Positions 9,823 through 19,031 of a stretch of DNA of 64,000 bases are shown piece after piece; position 1 is the stretch's first letter, and the number at the start of each line of letters is the position of its first letter. Source of the DNA: Syntrophotalea acetylenica. Lineage in GTDB: Bacteria > Desulfobacterota > Desulfuromonadia > Desulfuromonadales > Syntrophotaleaceae. The stretch is from NCBI RefSeq assembly GCF_001888165.1, contig NZ_CP015455.1, positions 434,001 through 498,000 of the forward strand, written 5' to 3'. Below the pieces are notes generated by a model. That model searched no databases. It worked only from the letters and a program-made list of their open reading frames with translations, and was not told the origin of the DNA. A program made the position numbers and the translations under genes.

Positions 9823-10918
9823 CGGGTGAAAAAGCCAGCCCCAAAGCGCTGGCCACCTTCCTGTTGTGTATCTGGCCGTCACGGGTGTTGAGTCCTTTGG
9901 CAAGGGCGGCATCGCAAGCCAGGGCGTTTGACACTCCCAGGTCGGCGATTTTGCGGATGTAGGCCAGGGTGCTGTTGGTCAGGGCGAAAGTGCTGGTGCG
10001 GCTGACCGCTCCCGGGATGTTGGGCACGCCGTAATGCAAAACCCCGTGCACTGTTCGCACCGGTTCGTCGTGGGTGGTGGGGCGGACGGTCTCGACACAG
10101 CCTCCCTGATCGACCGCCAGATCGACGATCACGCTGCCCGGTTCCATTTGCTTTACCAAATCCTCCGTTACCAGGTGGGGTGCCCTGGCCCCCGGAATCA
10201 GCACCGCGCCGACCACCAGGTCGGCATGTCGTACCTCGTCCTCGATGTTCTGGGAATTGGAAATCAGAGTGTGGATGCGGTTGCCGTAGTGCTCGTCGAG
10301 CAGGGCCAGTCGCGAAGGCTCGATATCGAGAACCGTGACGTCGGCGCCCATGCCGACCGCGATGCGCACGGCGTTGCTGCCGCCGGTACCGGCCCCCAGC
10401 ACCACGACGCGTCCCGGGCGCACACCGGGTGCGCCGGCAAGAAGCACGCCTTTGCCCCCCTGTTCTTTTTGCAGAAAATGGGCGCCGATCTGTACCGCCA
10501 TGCGTCCGGCAACTTCACTCATGGGCTGCAGCAGGGGCAGACTGCCATCGTGCAGTTGCACCGTTTCATAAGCCAGGGCGGTTATCCGGTTTTGCAGCAG
10601 CACGGAGGTCAGAGCTGTATTGGTCGCCAGGTGCAGATAGGTAAACAGGCACTGGCCGCTGCGCAACAGCCCGTATTCAGCCGGCAGCGGCTCCTTGACT
10701 TTTACGATCAGGTCGGCCTGTGCATAGACTTCGGCAGCACCTTCCACCGTGCGGGCACCGGCTTCAAGGTATTCCCGGTCCTCCAGGCCGCTGCCGCTGC
10801 CGACGCCGCATTCCACGACAATATCATGTCCCGATTCGGTCAGGGCGCGGACTCCTGCCGGCGTCATGGCGACCCGGTATTCCCTGACTTTGATCTCTCT
10901 GGGTATTCCGACAATCAT
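9794..10918 (-). CDS. ald: Alanine dehydrogenase
   Basis: NAD-dependent L-alanine dehydrogenase that interconverts alanine with pyruvate and ammonia. The length of 374 residues is typical. The N-terminus [20 protein letters not shown] contains the substrate-binding Arg/Lys region. [20 protein letters not shown] is family-typical, and the NAD fold is visible as [20 protein letters not shown] at about residues 170-190. The 3' end overlaps the end of nudC (convergent). serA lies upstream on the same strand, separated by a large palindrome. Confidence 0.95.
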   Translation of the reverse strand: MIVGIPREIKVREYRVAMTPAGVRALTESGHDIVVECGVGSGSGLEDREYLEAGARTVEGAAEVYAQADLIVKVKEPLPAEYGLLRSGQCLFTYLHLATNTALTSVLLQNRITALAYETVQLHDGSLPLLQPMSEVAGRMAVQIGAHFLQKEQGGKGVLLAGAPGVRPGRVVVLGAGTGGSNAVRIAVGMGADVTVLDIEPSRLALLDEHYGNRIHTLISNSQNIEDEVRHADLVVGAVLIPGARAPHLVTEDLVKQMEPGSVIVDLAVDQGGCVETVRPTTHDEPVRTVHGVLHYGVPNIPGAVSRTSTFALTNSTLAYIRKIADLGVSNALACDAALAKGLNTRDGQIHNRKVASALGLAFSPVTCADSDQG

Positions 10919-10951
10919 ATCTCAAACCGTGTGTTGGGGAAGGCATTGTGA

Positions 10952-10992
10952 GCATGTGGAAGGGGCGGCCAAAGGCCGCCCCTTCCACATGC
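10952..10992 (-). terminator. Long perfect palindrome between serA and ald
   Basis: A perfect 19-bp stem with a 3-base loop, very GC-rich in the centre, begins 3 bp past the serA stop codon. No T-tract follows in either direction, so it may serve as an RNA-stabilising 3' end or a factor-assisted terminator rather than a classical intrinsic terminator. Confidence 0.65.
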
Positions 10993-10994
10993 CA

Positions 10995-12599
10995 TCATTG
11001 TTCCGGTCGTGCTTTGAGCACGTGCAGATATTTGATGAAGCTTGCCACGATGACCGATCCGATTTCGTCTACCACGTTGGACGGAACCGGCGAGTCCAGA
11101 GACAGGATAACCATGGCCTCGCCCCGCTTTTGCTGGCGTCCGAGATTCATGGCGGCGATATTGATATCGTGTTCCCCCAGAACCTGTCCAATTTTACCGA
11201 TCATGCCCGGCCGGTCCTGGTAGGTAATGACCAGCATGTGTTCTTCAGGAGCAAAATCGACCTGGTAGTCGCGCAGACGCACGACACGCGGTTGCCCTTC
11301 GAAGTGGGTGCCGACGATGGTGCGGCGCATGCCGGGGCCTTCGATGTCGATGGTTACGGTGTTGGCGAAGGCTGCGGGGGCGGGGTTTTTGACTTCCTCG
11401 ACGGCGATACCCATGTTTTCCGCGATAAGCGCCGCATTGACCATGTTGACGTCCTGCTCGACCTTGTTGTTCAGCAGCGCCGCCATGCCGCAAACGGTTA
11501 TCGGCGAGCAATCGTATTCGGCCACGCTCCCCTGGTAGGTAAAAGTGACCTTGTTGAGATTGGAATCGGCCAGTTGCGAAACGAAATCGGCCATGATGTT
11601 GACCAGTCGCAGAAAGGGCCGCATCTGCCCCATCAATGAACTGTCGAAGCGCGGAATGTTTGCGGCGTATTCCATGGGCTGTTCATTGGCGAAGCGTACG
11701 ATGTCCCGGGCCACGTCAATGGAGACATTGATCTGGGCTTCAGCGCTGGACGCGCCCAGGTGCGGGATGGCGAGCATGCGCTCGTGGGCAACCAGTTTTT
11801 TGAGGTGTTCACTTTGCGGAGGCTCCTCGCTCCATACATCGACACAGGCCGCGCCGACCTTGCCGCTTTCCAGGGCGGCCAGCAGGTCCTGCTCATTGAT
11901 GATGCCGCCGCGTGCGGTGTTGACCAGGATCACCCCGTCCTTCATCTGCTGCAGTTGGGGAGCGGCGATAAGGTTGCGGGTCTCGTCGTTGAGAGGCACG
12001 TGCACGGTGATGACATCGGAGGATCGGATCAACTCTTCGAGGGACACCAGCCGGATTCCCAGATCCTGGACCCGTTTTTCAGAAATGTAGGGATCGCAGC
12101 CGATGACTTCGCAGTCGAAGGCTTTCAGTCGGGTGACGACACCCCCGCCGATTTTGTTCAGGCCAATAACCCCGGCGACCTTGCCTTTGAGTTCCATCGC
12201 CTTGATGGAGCGATTCCAGGCGCCGCCCTTGATGCTTGTGTCGGCCTTCACCAGTTTCCGGCAGGTGGCCAGAATCAGGGCCATGGCGTGCTCGACGACG
12301 CTGTTGATGTTTCCGAAAGGTGCGTTGCAGACAATGATGCCTCTTTCACTGGCGGCTTTCAGGTCGACGTTGTCAAGTCCCACGCCCGCTCTCGCGACGA
12401 CCTTGAGGTTTTTGCCGGCTTCAAGCAGTTCACGATCGGCCTTGGTTGCGCTGCGAATCACCAACCCCTCGTAACTGTCGATGATCCGGAGCAATTCTTC
12501 CCGGCTCAGATCGGTTTTGACATCCAGTTCGACAAGGGGGTCCTTCTCCAGGATCAGCAGGCCCTCTTTGGCAACTTTTTCCGCAACCAGAATTTTCAT
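10995..12599 (-). CDS. serA: D-3-phosphoglycerate dehydrogenase
   Basis: First step of serine synthesis: 3-phosphoglycerate to 3-phosphohydroxypyruvate with NAD. The 534 residues have the long-form layout: catalytic and Rossmann domains (NTARGGIINEQDLLAALESG, then IPHLGASSAEAQINV with the catalytic His), an intervening domain, and a C-terminal ACT domain (MLVITYQDRPGMIGKIGQVL) that normally senses serine. The start ATG follows AAAGGAG. One oddity: the dinucleotide loop reads GLNKIG rather than the usual GxGxxG, with Asn at the second glycine. A class V aminotransferase that could perform the next step lies at 39.4-40.5 kb under a ZTP riboswitch. Confidence 0.95.
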   Translation of the reverse strand: MKILVAEKVAKEGLLILEKDPLVELDVKTDLSREELLRIIDSYEGLVIRSATKADRELLEAGKNLKVVARAGVGLDNVDLKAASERGIIVCNAPFGNINSVVEHAMALILATCRKLVKADTSIKGGAWNRSIKAMELKGKVAGVIGLNKIGGGVVTRLKAFDCEVIGCDPYISEKRVQDLGIRLVSLEELIRSSDVITVHVPLNDETRNLIAAPQLQQMKDGVILVNTARGGIINEQDLLAALESGKVGAACVDVWSEEPPQSEHLKKLVAHERMLAIPHLGASSAEAQINVSIDVARDIVRFANEQPMEYAANIPRFDSSLMGQMRPFLRLVNIMADFVSQLADSNLNKVTFTYQGSVAEYDCSPITVCGMAALLNNKVEQDVNMVNAALIAENMGIAVEEVKNPAPAAFANTVTIDIEGPGMRRTIVGTHFEGQPRVVRLRDYQVDFAPEEHMLVITYQDRPGMIGKIGQVLGEHDINIAAMNLGRQQKRGEAMVILSLDSPVPSNVVDEIGSVIVASFIKYLHVLKARPEQ

Positions 12600-12926
12600 T
12601 GTCGCTCCTTTGCGTTCACGTAACGGGCTGACCGGCGGGTGGGCAGGACGTGTGTCGGCTGTCCGGAAGAGCAGTCCCGGGGTCGGGTGAGAGTTGATGG
12701 CGAAAGGGTTTTTCGGCTCGGCTTTCGCAGCTAAAGCCCCAGAGTCGGGTCCTTGCGAAGCTCTGCAATCATATAAAACGTCGATGGATTTTTCCAGAAA
12801 ATTTGTCTGGTATACGGCAGGTGCTCGCCTCAGCAAAAAAAACTGGCAAAATAAGAATATATTTACTATTATATCAGTGTTTAAATAAATTTATGTAAAA
12901 CTAATTAAATAGGGAATCTCTCATTC
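12600..12926. other. Intergenic region with AT-rich tract
   Basis: No gene seen. The left two thirds are the leader and promoter region of serA on the minus strand. From about 12835 to 12915 the sequence becomes strikingly AT-rich against a GC-rich background. This forms the upstream region of the ELWxxDGT gene and probably carries its promoter. Confidence 0.6.
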
Positions 12927-13724
12927 ATGTGTCGTTATTTTTTGTACGTAACTGTTTTAGTTTTGGCCGCAGGTCTGGGATGTTTTGCCTGCACAGGGGC
13001 CAGTGCGGCCACGCGCCCGGCGCTGCTGTCGCACTGCCTGCGCGTGGAAAGTACCGCCTGGGGGTTGGAGTTGTGGCGTTCCGACGGCAGTTCCGGCGGT
13101 ACAGTACTGGTGCGCGATATCAATCCCGGAAAGCCGTCCGGACGTCCTTACCAGTTTCGCGAGGTTCAAAACCGGCTTTTTTTCGGGGCCAATGACGGGC
13201 TTCATGGCTTCGAACTATGGAGTACCGATGGTACCGCCGCCGGTACCCGGATGATTATGGATATCAATGAGGGCACACCCGGCTCGTTTCCGGCCGGGAT
13301 TGCTGTCCTGGACGATAAGGTCTGTTTCGGGGCCGATAACGGGACTCATGGGCGGGAATTGTGGTGTTCAAACGGATCCGTGGAAGGCACTGACATGGTT
13401 GTGGATATTTTTCCGGGTCCGACCGGTTCGAACCCCCGGTATTTTACTCAAGTGAACGGCAGTCTGTTGTTTGAAGCCGATGATGGTGTGCATGGCCGGG
13501 AACTCTGGCGTACCGACGGTACTCGGGAGGGGACCATGCTGGTTTATGATATACAGCCCGGCCGGGACAACTCCTGGCCTTCCAACTTCTCCCGGATCAA
13601 CGGACTGCTACTGTTTCGTGCCACCGACAGCCGGCACGGACGGGAATTATGGCGCAGTGACGGTACTTCCGAAGGGACATACATGGTCAAGGACCTGAAC
13701 GACGGTCCGGCGGATGGCTTCTGA
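12927..13724 (+). CDS. Secreted ELWxxDGT-repeat protein
   Basis: This 265-residue protein has an N-terminal signal peptide (MCRYFLYVTVLVLAAGLGCF, cleavage probably after ASA). Five repeats of about 47 residues follow, each built around ELWRSDGT..GT followed by V.DI.PG (for example GFELWSTDGTAAGT, GRELWRTDGTREGT, GRELWRSDGTSEGT). This is the ELWxxDGT repeat family, likely a beta-propeller-like extracellular or periplasmic protein of unknown function. It ends soon after the fifth repeat, shorter than many relatives, so it may form an incomplete or multimeric propeller. It stands alone between serA (divergent) and tRNA-fMet (convergent). Confidence 0.8.
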   Translation: MCRYFLYVTVLVLAAGLGCFACTGASAATRPALLSHCLRVESTAWGLELWRSDGSSGGTVLVRDINPGKPSGRPYQFREVQNRLFFGANDGLHGFELWSTDGTAAGTRMIMDINEGTPGSFPAGIAVLDDKVCFGADNGTHGRELWCSNGSVEGTDMVVDIFPGPTGSNPRYFTQVNGSLLFEADDGVHGRELWRTDGTREGTMLVYDIQPGRDNSWPSNFSRINGLLLFRATDSRHGRELWRSDGTSEGTYMVKDLNDGPADGF

Positions 13725-13752
13725 CCGGTTTCCACGGCAGACTGATAAACAA

Positions 13753-13782
13753 AAAGGGACCTGCATTTCTGCCGGTCCCTTT
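13753..13782. terminator. Bidirectional terminator
   Basis: A 9-bp stem AAAGGGACC/GGTCCCTTT lies between the convergent ELWxxDGT gene and tRNA-fMet, with A-runs and T-runs on the outer arms. Confidence 0.8.
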
Positions 13783-13790
13783 GTCGTATT

Positions 13791-13867
<77 letters not shown>

Positions 13868-13880
13868 TCGTTGAGGTGCG

Positions 13881-13909
13881 AAGATACACAATTGCGTAAG
13901 GGTTGTCAA
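13881..13909 (-). promoter_or_regulatory. Sigma-70 promoter of tRNA-fMet
   Basis: On the minus strand TTGACA (13904-13909), a 17-base spacer and TATCTT (13881-13886) end 13 bp before the tRNA start. The rest of the gap up to the AEC gene at 14171 shows nothing else that I can support. Confidence 0.75.
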
Positions 13910-14170
13910 CCCTTGACTGCAAAAAACATTAACCAGTGGGTCTGCATCTGGAAACAGCGCGTTTCCCATATGAAATCTATGCTGTATTTATCCGCGGTTT
14001 TCAGCGGCACGCCAATGGTTTGGGGTGACGCTTGGCCCCGCTGCTTGTTGTTTTCAGATGCTGAAGAAATCTGTTCGCGCTTGCGCAGGGCTGGCAGGGC
14101 TTGTATACGCCGGTCAAACAGCCTAGAATACACGCCTCATGCAAAGCGCTGTTTCGAGGTGTGGATCGTT

Positions 14171-15070
14171 ATGTCGAATTTCGTTCTTATTGTTGTTTTT
14201 GTCGGGCTGGGCCTTTTGTTTCGAAGGCTAAAGGCCTTTCCAAAGGATTCGGCCCAGGTGCTGAACATGTTTGCGCTGTATGTTTCCCTGCCAGCGCTGG
14301 TTTTGCTGAAAATTCCGCAGTTGCAGATCGGGCGAGAAGCGCTGCTGGTAGCGGCGGTTCCCTGGGGATTGCTGATTTTGTCGGCGGCATTTGTCCTGGC
14401 GGCGGCTGCAAAGTTTCACTGGAGTCGTGCCCAGACCGGCGTTCTTCTGCTGCTGGTGCCTCTCGGAAATACCTCCTTTATGGGGGTCCCGATGGTTAAT
14501 GCCTTTTTCGGGCAGCAGGGTATTCCTTATCTGATTGTTTACGATCAGATCGGAACCATGCTGATCTTTGCCCTGTATGGATCCCTGATTCTTGCCTTGT
14601 ACGGTCGTGACGGAACGTTGCGGATCGGGTCCATTGCCCGCCGGACTTTAACTTTTCCGCCGACTCTGGCCGTGATGGCTGGGCTTGCGCTGCGCCCCTG
14701 GCCTTATCCCGACGCATTGCAGGCGGCATTGCAGGGCGTATCCCAGAGTCTTACGCCACTGGTTATGACCGCTATTGGCCTGCAGCTGAACTGGAGGTTG
14801 CCACGCCATCTGTTGAGGCCGCTTGGTTACGGTTTGCTGATCAAGTTGCTGATTGCGCCCCTCGTGACTCTCGGTGTGTGCCGCCTGCTTGGGGCAAGCG
14901 GATTGCATGTGGATGTTGCCGTTTTTGAGGCCGGCATGCCGCCCATGGTTACGGCCGGCGCCGTGGCGGTGATCGCCGGCATGGAGAGCGATTTGGCGAT
15001 AGCGCTGATCGGAATAGGTATTGTTGTCTCTTTCGCCTCTCTACCTTTGCTGTTTGCCATACTGTCATAG
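14171..15070 (+). CDS. AEC family permease (auxin efflux carrier-like)
   Basis: The protein has 299 residues with about ten hydrophobic segments. It begins MSNFVLIVVFVGLGLLFRRL and carries the AEC motif PLGNTSFMGVPMVNAFFG at about residues 98-115. The bacterial family exports small organic acids or takes part in malate/malonate transport; the substrate here is not predictable. I chose the ATG at 14171 since membrane segment 1 starts there, and the 100 codons open upstream are not conserved-looking. The gene stands alone, upstream of cspA. Confidence 0.85.
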   Translation: MSNFVLIVVFVGLGLLFRRLKAFPKDSAQVLNMFALYVSLPALVLLKIPQLQIGREALLVAAVPWGLLILSAAFVLAAAAKFHWSRAQTGVLLLLVPLGNTSFMGVPMVNAFFGQQGIPYLIVYDQIGTMLIFALYGSLILALYGRDGTLRIGSIARRTLTFPPTLAVMAGLALRPWPYPDALQAALQGVSQSLTPLVMTAIGLQLNWRLPRHLLRPLGYGLLIKLLIAPLVTLGVCRLLGASGLHVDVAVFEAGMPPMVTAGAVAVIAGMESDLAIALIGIGIVVSFASLPLLFAILS

Positions 15071-15228
15071 CATGCAGGCGTTTACATGCACTTTTTCCTT
15101 GCCCGGAGTATTGACTAATGACAGAAGTCCATTAGAAATATGACAAGGGTATGTTCCTTGGTGGTTTGTTTGTGCATCGGTTTGTACCATCCAGAAGACT
15201 CGGACAGCGAGAAAAAGGAGAAACGGTA

Positions 15229-15429
15229 ATGGCAGAAGGTACGGTGAAATGGTTTAATGACGCCAAAGGTTTCGGTTTTATTCAGCAGGACAATGGACCG
15301 GATGTGTTTGTCCATTTTTCTGCAATTACGGGGGAAGGTTTCAAGTCCCTGGCGGAAGGGGACCGGGTCAGTTTTGAGGTTGTCAAGGGGCCGAAGGGAC
15401 CCCAGGCGGCAAACGTTCAAAAACTTTGA
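15229..15429 (+). CDS. Cold-shock domain protein
   Basis: This 66-residue single-domain CspA-type protein has both RNA-binding motifs, RNP1 KGFGFIQ and RNP2 VFVHFSAI. It binds single-stranded nucleic acid and prevents RNA secondary structure. A strong ribosome site AAAGGAG precedes the ATG. A leader of well over 100 bases separates it from the preceding gene, common for cold-shock genes, though I could not identify a convincing promoter. Confidence 0.95.
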   Translation: MAEGTVKWFNDAKGFGFIQQDNGPDVFVHFSAITGEGFKSLAEGDRVSFEVVKGPKGPQAANVQKL

Positions 15430-15470
15430 TAACCAGGGGCGCAGCCCCATTGCCCAGAGGAATGAAACGA

Positions 15471-15500
15471 AGCCCGCTCCGTAACCGGCGCGGGCTTTAT
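15471..15500 (+). terminator. Terminator of the cold-shock gene
   Basis: A 7-bp stem AGCCCGC/GCGGGCT is followed by a T/A-rich tail, 42 bp past the gene's stop codon. Confidence 0.8.
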
Positions 15501-15732
15501 ATTTATATTTGTTGGATTCATGAAAACCTAGGAGGATCAGGCAGCGGTGTTCAGCTGCCAAAAACGGAGGCATCAGGTCAAAACCGGAGGTTGCGCCGTT
15601 TGTGGTGTCGGGTTGCTTTTTGGAATGAAATGCTCTAGGGTTGGTCTGCTTTTACGGCATTTGTATATTTCCCCCGGGGGGTTCGCGGTAAACCCGGCTC
15701 TTTTGGCTTAAGCATCAAGGATGATAGATATA

Positions 15733-16074
15733 ATGAGTGATTTTCCCAAATGCCCCGTGTGCGGTTCTGAATATACCTACGAAGATGGTCCTTTGTATGT
15801 ATGTCCCGAGTGCCACCACGAATGGCCGCGGCAGCATGCGGCTGTAAACGAAGTTCAGGAAAAAATTGTTCGGGATGCCCATGGCAATGTCCTTGTCGAT
15901 GGCGATGCGGTAACGGTCATCAAGGATCTGAAGGTCAAAGGCTCTTCCATGGTAGTCAAGGTAGGCACCAAGGTCCGGAACATTCGTCTGGTCGAAGGGG
16001 ATCATGATATCGACTGCAAAATTGACGGCATTGGCGCCATGAAACTGAAATCGGAATTTGTTAAAAAGGTTTAG
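15733..16074 (+). CDS. PhnA/YjdM family zinc-ribbon protein
   Basis: The protein has 113 residues. An N-terminal zinc ribbon (CPVCG at 6-10, CPEC at about 26-29) is followed by the C-terminal PhnA domain ([40 protein letters not shown]). PhnA was named for a phosphonate locus, but this family is not needed for phosphonate cleavage; its role is unclear. The ATG at 15733 is preferred over the one at 15721 because the AAGGA site is then 11 bases away instead of overlapping the start. It is monocistronic and followed by a terminator. Confidence 0.9.
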   Translation: MSDFPKCPVCGSEYTYEDGPLYVCPECHHEWPRQHAAVNEVQEKIVRDAHGNVLVDGDAVTVIKDLKVKGSSMVVKVGTKVRNIRLVEGDHDIDCKIDGIGAMKLKSEFVKKV

Positions 16075-16122
16075 CTGCATGCCATTGCGGGTCTTGCGCC
16101 TGCCGGTAATCGCGCGAAGAAC

Positions 16123-16167
16123 ATGCAAAAGGGCCCGCCTTGAAAAAAGGTCGGGCCCTTTTTGCAT
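16123..16167. terminator. Terminator between convergent genes
   Basis: A strong stem GCAAAAGGGCCCG/CGGGCCCTTTTTGC with one bulge and T- and A-runs in the arms. It serves the phnA-like gene and possibly the opposing phosphatidyltransferase gene. Confidence 0.85.
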
Positions 16168-16246
16168 GATGGCTGGTCAAAATACCGGGACGCGCCGCAG
16201 TCACTGTCATTGCAACTGCCGGTTTGTTTTGGTCAGAACGCCCGGC

Positions 16247-17560
16247 TCAGTCGGCATTTCCGGATTGACGGCGAAACAGCGGTGAAACGAGGTATATGGT
16301 ATCGGCTGCAAAGGCGATGAGCAGCGGGATCAGATACTGGTCGCGACGCACTCCGAGCGCCAGCAGAAACAGAAATGCGCCAAGAACCAGAACTCTGACG
16401 ATTTTGGGAACTCTGGGTAAAATGGCGCGCCCGAAATGGGGGTAAGGCACGCGCGAAATCATCAGCAGCGAGGTGATGGCTACGATAACGCCGACCACGG
16501 GCTGGCTGGGAACCAGCACGCATGCAGTGCCGGCCATCAAGGCGCCTGCCGGGGACGGCAGACCGGCGAAGCTCGCAACGCCTCCGGCTACGCCTTTACG
16601 GCGTTTTTCCACAACAAACCGGATCAGTCGGTAGATTACGGCAAAAAGGTAAAAACCGCCGAGCAGCAGGCCTAACCAGAGCTTGGTGAAGGAAACCACG
16701 ACAATCAGACCTACCGTCAGGCCAAAGCTGGTTCCGTCGGCGACATCGTCAAAAATTTCGCCGCGAGGGGTGGACCCCCAGCGTTCGGCGGCGCGGCCGT
16801 CGAACAGATCCAGAAACTGGCCGAGGAACACCAGCCCAAGGGCATAGACCGCCGGCTTGCCGCTCAGAACGACCCAGCAGCCGGCAAGGCCGCATACCAG
16901 GTTGAGAATGCTGAGAATGTTGGCGTACCAGTAGTTGGGAATGACTTTGAAAAAGGTGGAGCAGAAGGCCAATCCCGCACAGATAGCCATCAACGGGTAA
17001 ATGGAACGTCCGAGGATTGGAAGGGGGCCGTAAATCCATTCCAGGCCGACAACGATCAGCAGCACGACCACCATGAAGGTTTTGGCCTTGCCGAAGAGGT
17101 TGGCGGCTTTGACCTTGATAAAACGCCGAGAGGCTTGCCCGGTGATGTCGAAAGCCAGAAAAACAAACACCAGCATCGGATTGAGCGCCCCCCTCCAGGC
17201 AAGGTAGACGAGCATGGGAGCGTACATCAGTTTATCGGAGAGGGGGTCGATGGTAGCGCCTTCTTCCGTATTCAGATCGCATTTTCGGGCGATGTCGCCG
17301 TCGGTAATGTCGGTGATCATCCAGAAGGTAAAAAACAGAAAGCACCATTGTGGATAACCCAGATGCAGGAGGATTGCCGATACGAAACCCATGGGATACC
17401 GAGCGCGGCTGATGGCATTGGGGTGCAGCCATCTGTGTCGTCGCACCCATGCGACCTGGCGGGGAGTCCGGAGAAAGAAATAGACGGCAAAGCGTTCCAG
17501 TGCCAGCATGATGAAAACGGGAATGGCGATTTCGGTCAGGATTGCGCTATAGGGAATCAT
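16247..17560 (-). CDS. Tandem CDP-alcohol phosphatidyltransferase
   Basis: This 437-residue multi-pass membrane protein contains two CDP-alcohol phosphatidyltransferase units. The first (about residues 45-195) has the full catalytic pattern DxxDGxxAR(x8)GxxxDxxxD, seen as DITDGDIAR and GATIDPLSD. The second (about 225-420) has DLFDGRAAER then GEIFDDVADGTSFG. This resembles phosphatidylserine synthase, but the AR pair is altered and the spacing is one residue short. Single-domain members run about 180-250 residues, so this looks like a fusion or internal duplication. The first domain probably makes a phosphatidyl-alcohol; the second may be degenerate or use another substrate. The gene stands alone, followed by an NlpC-type gene upstream on the same strand. 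Confidence 0.82.
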   Translation of the reverse strand: MIPYSAILTEIAIPVFIMLALERFAVYFFLRTPRQVAWVRRHRWLHPNAISRARYPMGFVSAILLHLGYPQWCFLFFTFWMITDITDGDIARKCDLNTEEGATIDPLSDKLMYAPMLVYLAWRGALNPMLVFVFLAFDITGQASRRFIKVKAANLFGKAKTFMVVVLLIVVGLEWIYGPLPILGRSIYPLMAICAGLAFCSTFFKVIPNYWYANILSILNLVCGLAGCWVVLSGKPAVYALGLVFLGQFLDLFDGRAAERWGSTPRGEIFDDVADGTSFGLTVGLIVVVSFTKLWLGLLLGGFYLFAVIYRLIRFVVEKRRKGVAGGVASFAGLPSPAGALMAGTACVLVPSQPVVGVIVAITSLLMISRVPYPHFGRAILPRVPKIVRVLVLGAFLFLLALGVRRDQYLIPLLIAFAADTIYLVSPLFRRQSGNAD

Positions 17561-17762
17561 GGCTCCTTGTGAGTCCTGGCTTGAGGTTAAGAATCAGCTC
17601 GGCAGTGCCGTTCCATGTCCTTCTATCGTTTTCAGAGGCGCTGGTGGGAGGCAATGCCGCGGGTGCAGTAGGATTTTTGGAAAAACAACGGGCCCGCGTG
17701 CGGATAGGCAGGCAGGCCCGGTTAAGTGACGGGATGATCCATGACAGCAGGCCGAGACCGCG

Positions 17763-18713
17763 TTACTTGTCGTTGAAAAGCAGGCGGCGTGCACCTAGAA
17801 ATTTTTTGCGCAGGGAACTTTCCTCCAGGTTTGAGATCCGGATGGTTTTGCGTGAACGCGGCGCATGAATGAATTTGCCTTCGCCAAGGTAAATGCCGAC
17901 ATGGTTGACACGCTTGTTGTTGCCGAAAAAGACCATATCTCCAGGACTCAACTCGTTGCGTGCCACCGGTTCGCCCTGCCGGTACTGTTCGGCGGAGGTG
18001 CGTGGCAGGTTGATGCCGCACAGCGCGTAAACGGTTTTTACGAAGCCGCTGCAGTCCATGCCGGTCTCGACGGACATGCCGCCCCAGCGATACTTTACGC
18101 CCAGAAAATCCAGGGCGATCCGGGCGGCGCGGAATCCGGGCGGTTGCGGAGCTATGGGTTGATGTGCCATGGCTTCCAGCGCGGCAATCATTTGAGATCC
18201 TGCGGACTTTTTATCAGCGACGGCCTGCGTGCCGGTGTCTGCCGTCGATTTGGGCGTCCCGGTGTCCGGATCGGTGGCAACGCGGGGGACTGTCGCGGTT
18301 TCTTGTGCGGCCGCGGCAGGTGCTTGCGCTGTGGAGACGGTCTTGTTGACCTCGGCTGTGGGAATTTCGCTTGTCCGGGCAGCAACCTCCGCAGTGTCCG
18401 GGGCGCGGCCTGAAACAATCAGGAAGCTGCCGATGAGCTTGTTTTTCTGCAGCTGCTCTGCCGCTTGTCTGGCTTCCAGGCGCGAGCCATGGCTGCCGGT
18501 TCTAACGACAAACAGGCCGCGCTGATTGGTCGTCACATAAGCGTCAAGACCCTTGCTTTTCAGCGATTCCACAGCGCCGTCCGCAGCAGGCTGCCGTGAA
18601 TAGGCAAACAGTTGAATGGAATAGACCCTGGCGGAGTCAACCGCGGCGGGCTCGGCCACGGCGGCCGATGTCCAGAAACAGAATGCAATTATCCAGAGTA
18701 GAGATTTCTTCAT
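17763..18713 (-). CDS. SPOR-NlpC/P60 cell-wall hydrolase
   Basis: This 316-residue secreted protein has a signal peptide (MKKSLLWIIAFCFWTSAAVA). A SPOR-like peptidoglycan-binding domain covers about residues 27-105 (YSIQLFAYSRQPAADGAVES). A low-complexity Ala/Thr linker follows, then a C-terminal NlpC/P60 peptidase. The catalytic Cys is in MDCSGFVKTVYALCG, the His in RVNHVGIYLGEG, and the third polar residue in FIHAPRSRK. It likely cuts stem-peptide bonds in denuded or septal wall. The start at 18713 begins at the signal peptide; an ATG at 18794 would add 27 unlikely residues. The gap from 18714 to 18981 holds nothing clear beyond its upstream region. Confidence 0.9.
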   Translation of the reverse strand: MKKSLLWIIAFCFWTSAAVAEPAAVDSARVYSIQLFAYSRQPAADGAVESLKSKGLDAYVTTNQRGLFVVRTGSHGSRLEARQAAEQLQKNKLIGSFLIVSGRAPDTAEVAARTSEIPTAEVNKTVSTAQAPAAAAQETATVPRVATDPDTGTPKSTADTGTQAVADKKSAGSQMIAALEAMAHQPIAPQPPGFRAARIALDFLGVKYRWGGMSVETGMDCSGFVKTVYALCGINLPRTSAEQYRQGEPVARNELSPGDMVFFGNNKRVNHVGIYLGEGKFIHAPRSRKTIRISNLEESSLRKKFLGARRLLFNDK

Positions 18714-18981
18714 ATAGGCAGATCCAGAGCGGGTCGTGGGGGCATTCGCCAGAATCCCTCTGTCCGGCGGTCCCCGATCGATTGCGAATGGCACCCTTCA
18801 AACTACTCTTCTTTTTATAGAATTTCTTCCCAAAAGTCATCAGGAAAATTCGCGGCCGGTCGCAGCGCCGATGTGCGCACCTGGCTCTTTCGAAGATTCT
18901 GGCATCAATCGGGGTTTTTCTTGTTGTCGTTGGAAAAATCGAACGCCTGCTGGTTGTATGGGGTGTGTCTTGCGATAAAAC

Positions 18982-19020
18982 AAAACAGCCCGCATTGAAC
19001 GGGCATTTGCGGGCTGTTTT
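18982..19020 (-). terminator. Terminator of the cupin gene
   Basis: Perfect 13-bp stem AAAACAGCCCGCA/TGCGGGCTGTTTT, 12 bp past the cupin stop, with T-runs in both arms. Confidence 0.9.
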
Positions 19021-19031
19021 GCACAAAATGG

